A DNA stretch of 64,000 nucleotides from Nemophila menziesii. Taxonomy: Eukaryota > Streptophyta > Magnoliopsida > Boraginales > Hydrophyllaceae. Within the stretch, counting starts at the first letter, position 1. The number at the start of each line of letters is the position of its first letter. This document shows, one piece after another, positions 44,601 through 54,465 of the stretch. The translations under genes and the position numbers were made by a program. The notes below the pieces were generated by a model, which was given only the letters and a program-made list of their open reading frames with translations, had not been told where the DNA came from and did no database searches. The stretch spans positions 1,054,001-1,118,000 of the forward strand of contig JARWIR010000036.1 in NCBI GenBank assembly GCA_029959085.1, in the 5' to 3' direction.

Positions 44601-46373
44601 GTTGATTTACATGAAGATACTCCACAAGATCAACCCTTAGAATCTCCTACTCAAGAATTAAAATCTCATGATGAATCTCTTAAGGAAAATGGTCAACTCT
44701 CAAATGAAGCTAACACGGATTTACCAAAGTGTTGGAAAAACATCAAAGATCACCCAAGTGAATTAATTCTAGGTGATCCAAATGAAGGTGTTACCACTCG
44801 TTCTCGTATTATTGCTCTATGTGCTCATCAAACATTCTTATCTCAAATTGAGCCCAAGAATATTAAAGAAGCCTTGCTAGATGATCATTGGATAAACGCT
44901 ATGCATGAGGAATTAAATCAATTTGAGCGTAGTAAAGTTTGGACATTAATTGAGAAACCAATTGGCCCTACTATTATTGGCACAAAGTGGGTATTTCGCA
45001 ACAAGCTAGATGACACCGGTATTATCACTAGAAATAAAGCAAGGTTAGTTGCTCAAGGATACAATCAAGAAGAAGGTATTGATTTCGATGAAACTTTTGC
45101 TCCGGTAGCTAGACTTGAATCTATTCGTATGTTACTTGCTTTTGCTTGTTATATGAATTTTAAACTTTACCAAATGGATGTCAAAAGTGCTTTTTTAAAT
45201 GGTTTTATAGATGAGGAAGTTTTTGTTAAACAACCACCAGGTTTTGAAGATCCAAAATTTCCAAATCATGTTTTTAAACTTTCAAAAGCTTTATATGGTT
45301 TAAAACAAGCACCTCGTGCTTGGTATGAACGTTTAAGCAAATTTTTGTTAGATGATGGTTTTAAACGAGGAAATATTGACTCCACTTTATTTATAAAAAG
45401 GTCTTCTAAAGATATCCTTCTTGTTCAAATTTATGTGGATGATATTATATTTGGTGCTACTAATGAAAATCTTTGTGAGAATTTTTCTAAAAGCATGCAT
45501 AAGGAATTTGAGATGAGCATGATGGGAGAATTAAATTACTTTCTTGGACTTCAAATCAAGCAAATGAAGGATGGCATCTTCTTCAATCAAGCCAAATACA
45601 CAAAAGAATTGATCAAAAAATTTGGCCTTGAAGATGCAAAGGAAATTGGAACTCCAATGAGCACATCCACAAAATTAGACAAAGATGAAGATGGTAAGGA
45701 TGTTGATGAGAAAGGATATCGAGGTATGATTGGTAGCTTACTTTATTTAACCGCTTCTAGGCCCGATATTATGTTCCCCGTGTGTCTTTGTGCTAGATTT
45801 CAATCCTCTCCTAAGGAATCTCATCTTAGTGCCGTTAAGCGTATTTTTAGGTATTTGAAAGGAACCCTAAGTCTAGGACTTTGGTACCCAAAATTTACCT
45901 CTTTTGAACTAATAGGTTATTCGGATGCCGATTATGCCGGTTGTAGACTTGATAGGAAGAGTACTAGTGGAAGTTGCCAATTCTTAGGTCAATCCCTTGT
46001 ATCTTGGTCTAGTAGAAAACAAAATAGTGTTGCTTTATCCACGGCCGAAGCCGAATATGTTGCGGCCGGAAACTGTGTGACTCAAATTCTTTGGATGAAA
46101 CAAACCTTACTAGATTTTGGCCTAGAGTATGATTGTGTTCCCATTCGTTGTGATAACACTAGTGCTATCAATCTTACCAAAAATCCTATTCAACACTCTA
46201 GAACGAAACACATAGAAATCCGTAATCACTTTATCCGTGATCACACTCAAAAAGGGGATATTGTACTTGAATTTGTCACTTCGGAAAATCAACTAGCCGA
46301 TATCTTTACTAAAACTCTACCCCAAGATCTTTTTGAGAAAATTCGTTGTGAGATTGGCATGCAAATTCTATAA
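44547..46373 (+). CDS. pol: Copia reverse transcriptase and RNase H
   Basis: A 608-aa open frame, the C-terminal half of the copia polyprotein. After an acidic linker comes the RT (RVT_2): WVFRNKLDDTGIITRNKARL, AQGYNQEEGIDFDETFAPVA, YQMDVKSAFLNGFIDEEVFV, GLKQAPRAWYERLS and the catalytic LVQIYVDDIIFGATN (YVDD). Then GELNYFLGLQI, IGSLLYLTASRPDI, and the RNase H with YSDADYAGCRLDRKSTSG (D), STAEAEYVAA (E), IRCDNTSAI (D) and RTKHIEIRNHFIRDH. It ends QLADIFTKTLPQDLFEKIR. The frame is intact from 44547; the Met is inside the original polyprotein, since an upstream frameshift separates it from integrase. All catalytic residues are kept. Confidence 0.93.
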   Translation: MHVDFDETNPFCIKKVVDVDLHEDTPQDQPLESPTQELKSHDESLKENGQLSNEANTDLPKCWKNIKDHPSELILGDPNEGVTTRSRIIALCAHQTFLSQIEPKNIKEALLDDHWINAMHEELNQFERSKVWTLIEKPIGPTIIGTKWVFRNKLDDTGIITRNKARLVAQGYNQEEGIDFDETFAPVARLESIRMLLAFACYMNFKLYQMDVKSAFLNGFIDEEVFVKQPPGFEDPKFPNHVFKLSKALYGLKQAPRAWYERLSKFLLDDGFKRGNIDSTLFIKRSSKDILLVQIYVDDIIFGATNENLCENFSKSMHKEFEMSMMGELNYFLGLQIKQMKDGIFFNQAKYTKELIKKFGLEDAKEIGTPMSTSTKLDKDEDGKDVDEKGYRGMIGSLLYLTASRPDIMFPVCLCARFQSSPKESHLSAVKRIFRYLKGTLSLGLWYPKFTSFELIGYSDADYAGCRLDRKSTSGSCQFLGQSLVSWSSRKQNSVALSTAEAEYVAAGNCVTQILWMKQTLLDFGLEYDCVPIRCDNTSAINLTKNPIQHSRTKHIEIRNHFIRDHTQKGDIVLEFVTSENQLADIFTKTLPQDLFEKIRCEIGMQIL

Positions 46374-46729
46374 CCATCTTATCATGCCATTATTGTTTAG
46401 TGCTTTTTGTGTATATTATCTTGTTGCTAATATTTTCTTGATGTTATAGGGTCCTTGAAGCTTCTAATTGTTATCCATTTATTTCTTTAGCCTTTGTTTT
46501 TACTCAAAATGTATTTTGACCCCTTAAAATTTTCAAAAATCGTATCATTGGTTCTTTTTGTTGTTGACAAAGGGGGAGAAATTTTAGTTAAACTTTTTCA
46601 AATGCATTTTGTGAGGGGGAGTTTTTATAAAAGCTCTAGTGATTAGGTTGAGGGGGAGTTTTTGATTAAAACTTTATCTAAGGCATCTTCAAAAGTTTAT
46701 GATTTGTCAAACATCAAAAAGGGGGAGAT
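46374..46729 (+). promoter_or_regulatory. Multiple polypurine tracts before copia 3' LTR
   Basis: Four runs of the AGGGGGAG type: CAAAGGGGGAGAAATT (about 46568), TGAGGGGGAGTTTTT (about 46612), TTGAGGGGGAGTTTTT (about 46650) and AAAAAGGGGGAGAT directly before the LTR (46716-46729). Repeated polypurine tracts here are a published Sirevirus trait. Confidence 0.8.
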
Positions 46730-47890
46730 TGTTAGCCTCACCTTGTTTTTTATTCCCGTTTTAATATTCGACAAATCATCATTTAAACTAAAATTCATTT
46801 TGTATCACTTTTAAAGGTTTTCCAAAACCCCTCATTAGATTAGTTGTCTTTAAATCTTTGATCTTAAGCTTGAGCTTCAAAAGAACAGCGTCGCGGTACA
46901 CCGGACAAGAGCTGCGGTACACCGCAGTACCACGGACCAAAGGCGCGGTGCATAGGCTAGTCCGACCAGTAAGCTAAGAAAATGTGCGGTACACCGGACT
47001 TAGGCGCGGTACACCGGACTGAGGCACGGACCAGGAACACGGTGCATAGGATAGCCCGTCAACTTACTATGAAATCAAGACGAGGGATTTTGCGGTGCAC
47101 CGGACCATACCCGCGGTACACCGCATGAAAGGGTTTCTGCACTATTACTAGAGGACAAAGCTTATATCCGTTGGAGTTAAAATAGATCCGTTAGATAGAA
47201 GCCTTTTGACCGTTGGAAGCTTATTTCAGCTATAAATTGAAGCTCATTCAAGACACAACTCAAGCCTTCCATCTACCAATCTTAAGAGCAATTAATATTA
47301 TCATTCAAGAAGGTTTCAAAGGAGCATTCAAGTCATATTCATTCTCAAGCTACATAGTTTATATCCACTCTTTTAGGAGTTTAGTTTCAAGCTATTATAA
47401 CACCCCTAAACACTTTTCCTTTCCTCTTAGTTCTTGTTATAGATTAAGAGAGTAGTGTGAGTATAGGTTCTATACTTGGTTCCTTGTGTTGGTGATAACA
47501 CAAGTGTATTTCCTTCAAGGTTTTGAAGTGGTTGTAAAGGGTTTGTAATCTCACCCGGTTTAAGAGTTACGAAGATTAGTTGAGAATCTTGCAAATCCTA
47601 AGGAGGCTTCCTTAGGTAGTGGATGTAGGGAAACCGAACCACTATACATCGTTGTGTATCGTTTTCTATCCCTACACTCTTTACATTTCCGCACTCTATA
47701 TGCTTGATAAAATGCTTACATGAATAGTTTGATAATATTGTCTTTTAGGATTATCTAGTTCTTAACTATTTAGTTTGCTAAAACAATAGGATTCAAATTA
47801 GCTTTTAATTTTATTTACTTGAAATAAAATTAGCCGATTAATTTCCATTGTCCTATTCAACCCCCCTTCTAGGACGCATATAGAATATCA
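46730..47890 (+). repeat. 3' LTR of Sirevirus-like element
   Basis: 1161 bp. Positions 46885-47130 carry repeats of GCGGTACACCGG, GCGGTACACCGC and GGTGCATAGG, including CACCGGACT, a motif described from Sirevirus LTRs. TATA box at 47231-47237 (TATAAAT). Ends ATATCA before the TSD. Confidence 0.92.
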
Positions 47891-47895
47891 CAAGA
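47891..47895. repeat. TSD of Sirevirus-like element, right
   Basis: CAAGA, identical to 42744-42748. Confidence 0.93.
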
Positions 47896-49195
47896 AGCTT
47901 TAGAAGTAGAAGAATTAAATTACAGAATGGAGAACATTAATATTCAGAATCAATAAAACAATAACGGACAAGCTCAGATAGTGATGAATCAAGATCCATT
48001 GTTCGTTAATGGTCCACCAGAAGCTCCATTTCGTGCTCCTGCTCTAGGAGTAGGTGCTCCAGATATCAATGTTCCAAGATTTCGTCCAGATTCGGCTATG
48101 TTAACTCAATTCCAAAATTTTGGAAATTTTCGCGATAGAGTTGGAGAAGATCCTATCCGAGCCGTACAGAAATTTAAGCAGATATGTGATTCTTATATCA
48201 CACAAGGAGTTTCAAGAGAACAGATGTATTTTGCTGCGTTTAAATTTTTTGTTATTGATGGAGCGAGTAAATGGCACGATACGCAAGATCCTACAAGAAT
48301 AACAAACTGGGACCAACTAGAAACTACTTTCTTTGACAGGTATTACCCAAGTAATATGAGGTTAGATGATCAACTTGCATTAACGCATTTCCGTCAAGAG
48401 TATGATGAAACTTTGGGTAAGAGCTGGACAAGATTTCAGATGTGTTTACGAAGGGTTCCCGATCATGGCTTTACAGAACAACAACAGCTAAAAATCTTTT
48501 ACAGAGGCCTTGATGGGACTTCAAGAGAGAAATTGGATTTTCTATGTGGTGTGGGATTTCTTCAAGTTCAACTCGTTCATGCTAAAATCATTTTGGAAAG
48601 AACAATAAAGAATGAAGTTGGGTGGACTTCGGTGAGAACCCCGGTTAAAGGAGTGAATAATGTTAATATCGAAGAAAAGTTTACCACACTTGAGAATAAG
48701 ATTCAAACCACAATAGAGCAACAGTTGAAACAACTTACACTAGCTGTAAAAGAGGGATTTTCGGGTAAGAAGGTAGTTGTGCAAGCTGCACAAGAGGTTT
48801 ATATGTGTTCGATTTGCAGGGTAGATGATCATGATGAGGAAAATTGTCCGAATAATCAAGAGCCTGTGATGTTTGTCTCCAACAGAGGTAACTTTAATTC
48901 GAGTGGTAATGGATACCAGCCTAACAGAAACCATCCTGGGTTTCAATACTCAAATCCTAATGGGGCAGCCAATCCTACATATGCGTATCAGCCGCGTCCC
49001 CAAGGTAACAACTTTAATCCAAGACCAAACAATAATTATCAAGGAGGACAAAATCAGGGAAATTATGTGCAAAGACAAGCTCCTCAAGACACTTACAATG
49101 AAACCATGAACCAAAAAGCCTTACCGGCCCAACCACAAGAAGATGTGATTACCCTTCAGAAAACCGTAGAACAATTGATTGATTTTTTTTGTTAA
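47896..49195 (+). pseudogene. gag: Gag of second internal copy, after copia insertion
   Basis: Continues the gag split at 42748. A nonsense codon at 47954-47956 (CAA to TAA compared with 35589 onwards) precedes an open frame 47981-49195 of 404 aa. It carries PLFVNGPPEA, FRPDSAMLTQFQNFGNF, VQKFKQICDSYITQG, the HFRQEYDETLGKSW region, the CSICRVDDHDEENC knuckle and the PRPQGNNFNP/GGQNQGNY stretch. It does not have the 1-bp loss seen at 36596 in the first copy. It ends artificially at VEQLIDFFC, where the element is cut and host unit sequence begins (about 49183). The protease and everything downstream are absent. Confidence 0.88.
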
Positions 49196-49403
49196 TAACA
49201 CTTATTTTAGCAAGAATCAGTTTTAATAGATATTACATATTTTTTCATTTTATGTTTATTTTTACAATTTGAAAACTAATTCGAATTAGAAATAACATTT
49301 CATGCCTCTATTAAGGTGCTATTAAAAAATATGGAGTCATATTTGTGCCATCTCCATTATATTACAGATATGTGATTTGTGTTATCTCTTATTATAAGAT
49401 TGC
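49184..49403 (+). pseudogene. Remnant of DUF724 copy D2 fused to spacer
   Basis: 49184-49300 matches the intron of D3 at 56927-57035 (TTTTTTGTTAATAACA, TCGAATTAGAAATAA). A short stretch at about 49300-49325 (CATTTCATGCCTCTATTAAG) matches the last exon of D3 near 57505. From about 49330 spacer sequence follows (ATGGAGTCATATTTGTG, as at 31994). So D2 lost its middle exons and most of its spacer. Confidence 0.6.
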
Positions 49404-51396
49404 GAAGTGTTCTGTCCCTAAACACCATGAGAAAATGTTCAAAATATTTTAGTGAAAAAATTATAAGAAAATAGTCTCTCTTCTTTTGCAACCTGCTGTT
49501 TGTGTTCTAATTTTTTAACGTTTTTTTAACCTGGGAGACCATGCTATCTTCTTTGGTTTGAATTTTATTTGTTTAAATCATATATACATAGTTAGATTAT
49601 CCATGTTATGTTACATATTATTGCAAAAAATAAATTCATTAGTCTCTAATTGTGATTTAATTATTCTATAAGTTTTAAATAATGTACATTTCTTATTAAT
49701 TAAAGAAATAGTGAATAGAGCACATTGGTCCTCGTGTTATACTAATAGCCATACACAAACTGTGTTTTAGAAACTTATTGAAACACTAGGGGTATATTGG
49801 GATAATTTGCATAATATAGGACCAATCATACAATTAAACCTAAAGGAATGATCTAAAGTCTAAACCAAATATAGCCTTCAGGTCTTCTATTTTGATTTGA
49901 TTTTGATTTTGATTTTTTAATGTTTTTGGATTGTGAAGTTTGAGGTCAGGCAAACCGCGATCAAGGCGTAAAGGTAAGCGTAATAATGGAAGTACGAGTT
50001 CCAAGAAAACCAAGAGACGCCAACTATGGCTACTGAGACAATAAGGATTGATGTGGACCCGCTTAGGAAGATATGATAGCAGGCATGGCTACCAATGCGG
50101 ACCCTACATGAACGATGGTGGCTCAAATTTTACAGACACTATCACTGAGATCATCGCCCCTTTAGACTATTCATGTTCACTGGTGAATACTATCCCAGTG
50201 ACTCTGACCTTGGAAGCCAAAATGCTAGTAATCCAGCACTTACTTTCTCAGTTTAACTTTTTATGGCTAAATTTATGCTTATATAGTGTTTAAATATTAC
50301 CATAATTGTAAATTTTTTATGCAAAGTAAATGATAGTTTTCATGATGGTGTTGCTTATGCATGCAGGTTAGAGGGAAACCATGTGAAAGTTAACAATAAG
50401 TATCTTAAGGCTAAGCATCCAGATCTGGTAACTATTAGTATTACTTCATTGGTTTGTTCTACTTTATTGTTTCCGTTATAATTATCTATGTCTATAAACA
50501 CAAACTGATTACACTATGCTTCTCTCATCATGCAGCTCATCGATTTCTATGAAAAGTATGTCATAATACTTTAGACATTTATTAATAGAGGAGGAGAAGA
50601 AGTATGAACGGGGCGTTATTATCATTGTTCTTGAACGTCATCAATCAGCCGTTTGTTTGTTTTTTGTTTATCTTTAAATCTTAAGAATAGAGCTGGTGAA
50701 ATGTAGCTGTTAATGTGTGTTAGTAATTGACTCTTAAATAATTTTAATTAATATTCTTATCTTTTGGATTATACTTTTATTTTCTTTCAAGTATTTGTAT
50801 GGAAATGAACAAGTTTGTTTACATTGTTTTTCTTGTCGAGCTTTTATGTGAAAGTCGATCTCATGTTGAGAGTTGAATCGGACGCGTCACCAAAATCTTC
50901 TCTCATTTCAGAGAACCCCATCATATTTAACCAATCCCCTACATAATTATGTCTTACTTTGTACACCCATACCCCCACAGGGAAAAGTGAAAGAAGAATA
51001 TCCCCAAAGTCCAGGCAATTCTTTGTGTCATATATTGATACTGCCTAAAACATCAAAGACACCAAAGGTTTAAAAACTTCTAATTCTCTCAAATGGAGAC
51101 TCAATCTATGTCCTTGAGCACTTTCTTCTGAAAAGCACGATGCTCTCAGTGTTATTCGCAAAAGGAATAACATTATGTCATCAAGAGATTATCTAGTGAG
51201 TGAGGCTATGAGGAGTTTCATGAGATGGATGAAGACACTGACAAGTTGAATTCAAGATATAATTGTAATGAATCTAGTTTTCTTGAGGTAGGCACATATA
51301 GAACATTTTAAAGGCAATAGATGAACGTCTTGAAGTCCCCATCAATTTTATTTTTATCATTCATCAGTCAAGATGGAAGGATAAATGGAGTCTTGA
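49404..51396. other. Unassigned insert with exon-like pieces
   Basis: About 2 kb with no counterpart in the other DUF724 units. It is bracketed by two copies (about 49290-49403 and 51390-51497) of the same exon-tail/spacer junction. It contains exon-like blocks on the plus strand with splice-like borders: about 50368-50428, between GCATGCAG and GTAACT (reads GNHVKVNNKYLKAKHPDL), and from about 50536 after CATGCAG (LIDFYEKYV). Also GRYDSRHGYQCGPYMNDGGS near 50080, and an open stretch at 51180-51290. I do not recognise the gene or genes. No transposon ends were found; a gene-carrying Helitron or a local duplication would both fit. Confidence 0.35.
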
Positions 51397-51801
51397 CTCT
51401 GTTAAGGTACTACTACAATATATGAAGCCATATTTGTGACATCTCCATTATATTACTAATATGTGATTTGTGTTATCTCTAATTATAAGATTGCGATTGA
51501 ATTAGTCTCATCTCCATTTTACGATTGAGATGGAATTTGTCTCATCATCAATTTTAGATCGAGGAGTAATTTGTCCCATCTCCATTCTAAGACTGAGAAG
51601 AGAATTGGTTCATCTCTGATCTTAAGTTTGAATAAAATTTGCCATATTTTTATTCTAAGATTGAGATGAAATTCGTCCCCTCTCTGATTTGTCTCATCTC
51701 CATTATAAAATTGAGATGAAATTTGTACCTTCTAGGACTATAGTATGGACTTCATTTTTGTAAAATACTTAGTTTTGTTCGAAAGTTCATATATATATAT
51801 A
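51397..51801. repeat. DUF724-unit spacer, left of Helitron
   Basis: Aligns with 31994-32370 and 60480-60850: the ATTTGTGACATCTCCATTAT block, then GAGATG/CATCTC units, then TAGTTTTGTTCGAAAGTTC and an (AT)n tract. The tract is split at 51801/51802 by the Helitron and resumes at 55476. Confidence 0.8.
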
Positions 51802-51815
51802 CTAGGATTGAACCC

Positions 51816-51829
51816 GTGCCTAAAGGCAC
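51816..51829 (-). terminator. Helitron 3' hairpin
   Basis: Stem GTGCC/GGCAC with a TTTA loop, 10 nt from the terminal CTAG. In Helitrons this hairpin signals the end of rolling-circle transposition. Confidence 0.85.
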
Positions 51830-52009
51830 TCTTACAATATTAATTTACACGGAATAAACGAATAATTCTTGAGATAAAAATAAAATGATAAACTAAAAAA
51901 TAAACTCTAATCTATCTATCTTAAATTTAAAGTTAAGATAATGATAAAATAAAAAATAAAGTATTATCTATATAACAAAAAATTAAATTATATCTTATCT
52001 ATTAACCAA

Positions 52010-52440
52010 AATTTGGTAAATCATTTTACTCCATATCTTTGCTAATCTCTTATATTCTTCCAACATTTTCATTACTTCCCTTACTTGTCTACCCGATCCT
52101 CTTGATATCCTCATTATTCTCGATTCATTCATCATCTTTGGATTCGATCTATCCAACTCTGTATTAATCAACAATAAACTAAGTCAAGTTTTAAATCGTT
52201 AGTTAAAATAGTAAATAACTAACTTACCTTCATTAGTCATTGAATCCATCATTGTCATGTATAGCTTTATCTTTGCTTGACTTTCCTTTTCACACCTTTT
52301 TGGCATTAACTCTGAATTAAATCCAGGAAGCATAGAAAATACCTGGCCAATGGGACCCATTTTAAGTATGTTTTGAAACTGTTCGTACATAATCTTTAAT
52401 GTAAAATTTCCTTCTGACAACTTTAGAAGAAGCTCAGGTT
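52010..52440 (-). pseudogene. Captured SRP54 C-terminal (M domain) exons
   Basis: Fragment of the gene for the 54-kDa subunit of the signal recognition particle, which in the cytosol binds signal sequences through its M domain. Exon 52228 to about 52430 encodes [35 protein letters not shown] and [15 protein letters not shown] and ends at a GTAAGT donor (52227-52222). After a short intron ending in ATACAG, the exon at about 52155-52018 encodes [20 protein letters not shown] and [16 protein letters not shown]. The G domain, N domain and the true 5' and 3' ends are missing. Introns are kept, so it was captured as genomic DNA, not as a retrocopy. No in-frame stop is seen within these two pieces. 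Confidence 0.83.
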
Positions 52441-52619
52441 GGTTAGTACAAAATTGAAACTAAATAAGCATGAAATTGAAATAAAAATAATAATGCCTCT
52501 TCTTTTTAGCTTTTACATAGAATGTATCAATTGATAATATCAGGTTCTTAAAATGGTTTTTTTATCATTACAAATTAAAACAGTACTTTAATATATATGT
52601 TATAATAATTTTTGCAATA

Positions 52620-52950
52620 TAGGGGGACTTGTAGTGCAATGTTTTCAAATTATAGGGACCTACGGTGCAATTAACTCTGGAAAGGTATCTATAGTCCATT
52701 TTTGCGTACTATAGGGACCAGTAGGGCAATTTTTGCACATTATAGGGACCTATAGTTCAATTCACTCGGAAACAATTTTCAATCAAAAAAGGACATATAG
52801 TGCATTTTTGCATACTATAGGGATTTGTAGTGTGATTTACTCAAGGAAAGAACTTATAGTGCAATTTTTGCACATTCTAGGGACTTGTGGTGCAATTAGC
52901 TCAGGTTATAGGGACCTATAGTGCAATGAATTCGGAAACAAATTCCCTAG
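52620..52950. repeat. Short tandem repeat, TATAGGGACCTATAGTGCAAT unit
   Basis: About eight imperfect copies of AGGGACCTATAGTGCAATTT with variable spacers, in the Helitron between the SRP54 pieces and the next exon-like block. It resembles the AGGACCTATTTGCAATTT array at 27975-28450. Confidence 0.7.
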
Positions 52951-53139
52951 CTTTTTAGAATTTGTTACACTATTAAAAACTAATTATGGTAATACCTTAT
53001 GCCTCAAAATATTTGGAAGCATTCTACAGCTCATTACTTCAACTCCAGCTGCTACTCAGAGTACAAATACAGCTACTGACCCTGTAAATTGTAACTTTGT
53101 TAAGGGGCTGTTTTGTAATTTGATAAAAATACTAAACTT

Positions 53140-53385
53140 AAACTTACTGATTGCTTTTAACTTCTGAGTGTATGTAAGCGGTGTTACCAAGCCAAAGAGT
53201 CGTGGCAAACATTGCACCAATCCGTACAACAGAAGAAATGTAGTTGTAATTTCCACGGCCTCAAATTTTTAAAATCCGAAAGGGTACACCATTTGCATGT
53301 TGTTGTTGCTGCTGTTTCCGTTGCTGCTGCTTCATAGTTATTGCGTCCATTAAACCTTTGTTGCTCAACCATCCCCTGATACAAA
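53140..53385 (-). pseudogene. Unidentified captured exon in Helitron
   Basis: An exon-like block on the minus strand between TTTGTATCAG and a GTAAGTTT donor (about 53144). One frame includes a Gln-rich KQQQRKQQQQQHANG stretch; another contains a hydrophobic SSVVRIGAMFATTLWLGNTA stretch. I do not recognise the source gene, and it may be frame-shifted. Its orientation matches the Helitron and the two named cargo genes. Confidence 0.4.
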
Positions 53386-53643
53386 ACACAATTTAACATT
53401 ATATTGAATCCCCATATAACAACAATTTACCATTAACAAATCCTTTACTATCTTCTCAGTAAAACTATTTTCTTTTCAATGTTCAATGTAAAATCTTTTT
53501 CCTTTCTACAGTTTATTGAATAAAATTATGGAAATAAATTCATTAGGAGAGACCTGAAGATGAAGAGTCCATAGCTTTTCCTTCAAACTAAGTCTATTAC
53601 TAAAAGAAGAACAAATATAAATAAATAGATTAATGAGACTTAC

Positions 53644-54387
53644 AGCTTCATCAGCTTCGCCAGGGAAGGTAATTTTTTGACCATTTTGCATACCCTTCTC
53701 AACATGAACTTCCAAAACGTTCTTCTCTTGAGCAACTTTTTCACCCTTACATTGAGGGCAAGGATCCTTATCATTAATAGCTTCATCAGTACCTTTACAC
53801 TCATTGCAAGGATGTTGCATTTGCTGAATCATAGATGGACCTAGCTGTCTAATCGATACTTTCATACCAGAACCTTGACATCCAGAACATGTCACTGAAG
53901 AACCAGACTTTGACCCTTTTCTGCAAATTTTCACACAACCAAACTTATTAATATCCCCCACCCAACAAAATGCTATTTAAAAAATAGTAAACTCACCCCT
54001 TGCACTTAGAGCAAAGCACGGAAAGAGAAAGCTTCTTGGAGGTACCATTGTAGAGATCATCCAAAGAAACCTTCAACGGATGAACAACATCCTCACCTCT
54101 TCTTTGCCTTCGTCCTCTGCTACTTCCACCTGGATAATAAAAAGTAAATTAAAATCATTATATTTATATTTATACATGCTAAAAAGGACAAAAACTTGGA
54201 ATATAAAACACATACCACCACCAAAAGGACTACAACCACCAAAGAAGGAGGAGAATATGTCAAAAGGATCGTGTCCACCACCACCACCACCCATTCCTTC
54301 CTTCAAAGCATCTTCACCATACTGATCATAGATTTCACGTTTCTCTGGGTCACTTAGGATTTCATAAGTATGAGAGATCTCCTTAAT
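53644..54387 (-). pseudogene. Captured DnaJ type A (HSP40) exons
   Basis: Three exons of a plant ANJ1-type DnaJ co-chaperone gene. Exon 54387-54216 (after TTTCAG, before GTATGTG) gives the end of the J domain and the Gly/Phe region: [48 protein letters not shown]. Exon 54129-53997 gives [31 protein letters not shown] and the first CxxC (CSKC). Exon 53920-53644 gives the rest of the zinc-finger region (CSGCQGSG, CNECKGT, CPQCKGE) and NVLEVHVEKGMQNGQ up to GEADEA, then a GTAAGT donor. The start of the J domain with its HPD motif and the C-terminal client-binding and dimerisation parts are missing, so no chaperone can be made. Intact splice sites show capture as genomic DNA. Confidence 0.9.
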
Positions 54388-54465
54388 CTGAAACATACAT
54401 ACAAAATTGAAATGTAAAATGGAGAAGTAAAACAAAGTAAAAATAACGGGAGAAACACGGTTCAT

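Larger units (their letters stand above)
42749..47890 (+). mobile_element. Sirevirus-like Ty1/copia element with deleted 5' LTR
   Basis: 5,142 bp between exact CAAGA duplications. The 3' LTR is 46730-47890 (1161 bp, TGTTAGCC...ATATCA). The 5' LTR keeps only its first 139 bp (42749-42887); the remainder, the primer site and most of gag are deleted, with the junction at CTTAAG|AAAAAGC. Protease, integrase, RT and RNase H follow in copia order. Between pol and the 3' LTR are several polypurine runs (about 46570, 46612, 46652, 46718), and the LTR has CACCGG-rich repeats; both traits are known for Sireviruses. The missing LTR part means it could not transpose by itself. Confidence 0.9.
42515..49183 (+). 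mobile_element. Second, truncated internal region of element 2 (gag only)
   Basis: Directly after the middle LTR come a primer site (42521-42538, one G to A change), the leader and a gag start (42648: MRRRLFKDLEP). Gag is split by the copia element at 42749-47890 and resumes at 47896. It ends at about 49183 (EQLID), where sequence of the DUF724 unit begins. The rest of the internal region, the third LTR and about 115 bp of flank (the stretch corresponding to 56815-56927) are missing, which fits one deletion through the right side. The array LTR-internal-LTR-internal is the kind of structure unequal recombination or tandem integration produces. Confidence 0.82.

Noticed and set aside
49290..51497. 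A transposon with ~100-bp target-site duplications
   Set aside because: No known transposon makes duplications of that length; repeated junctions of the unit explain the matching edges better.
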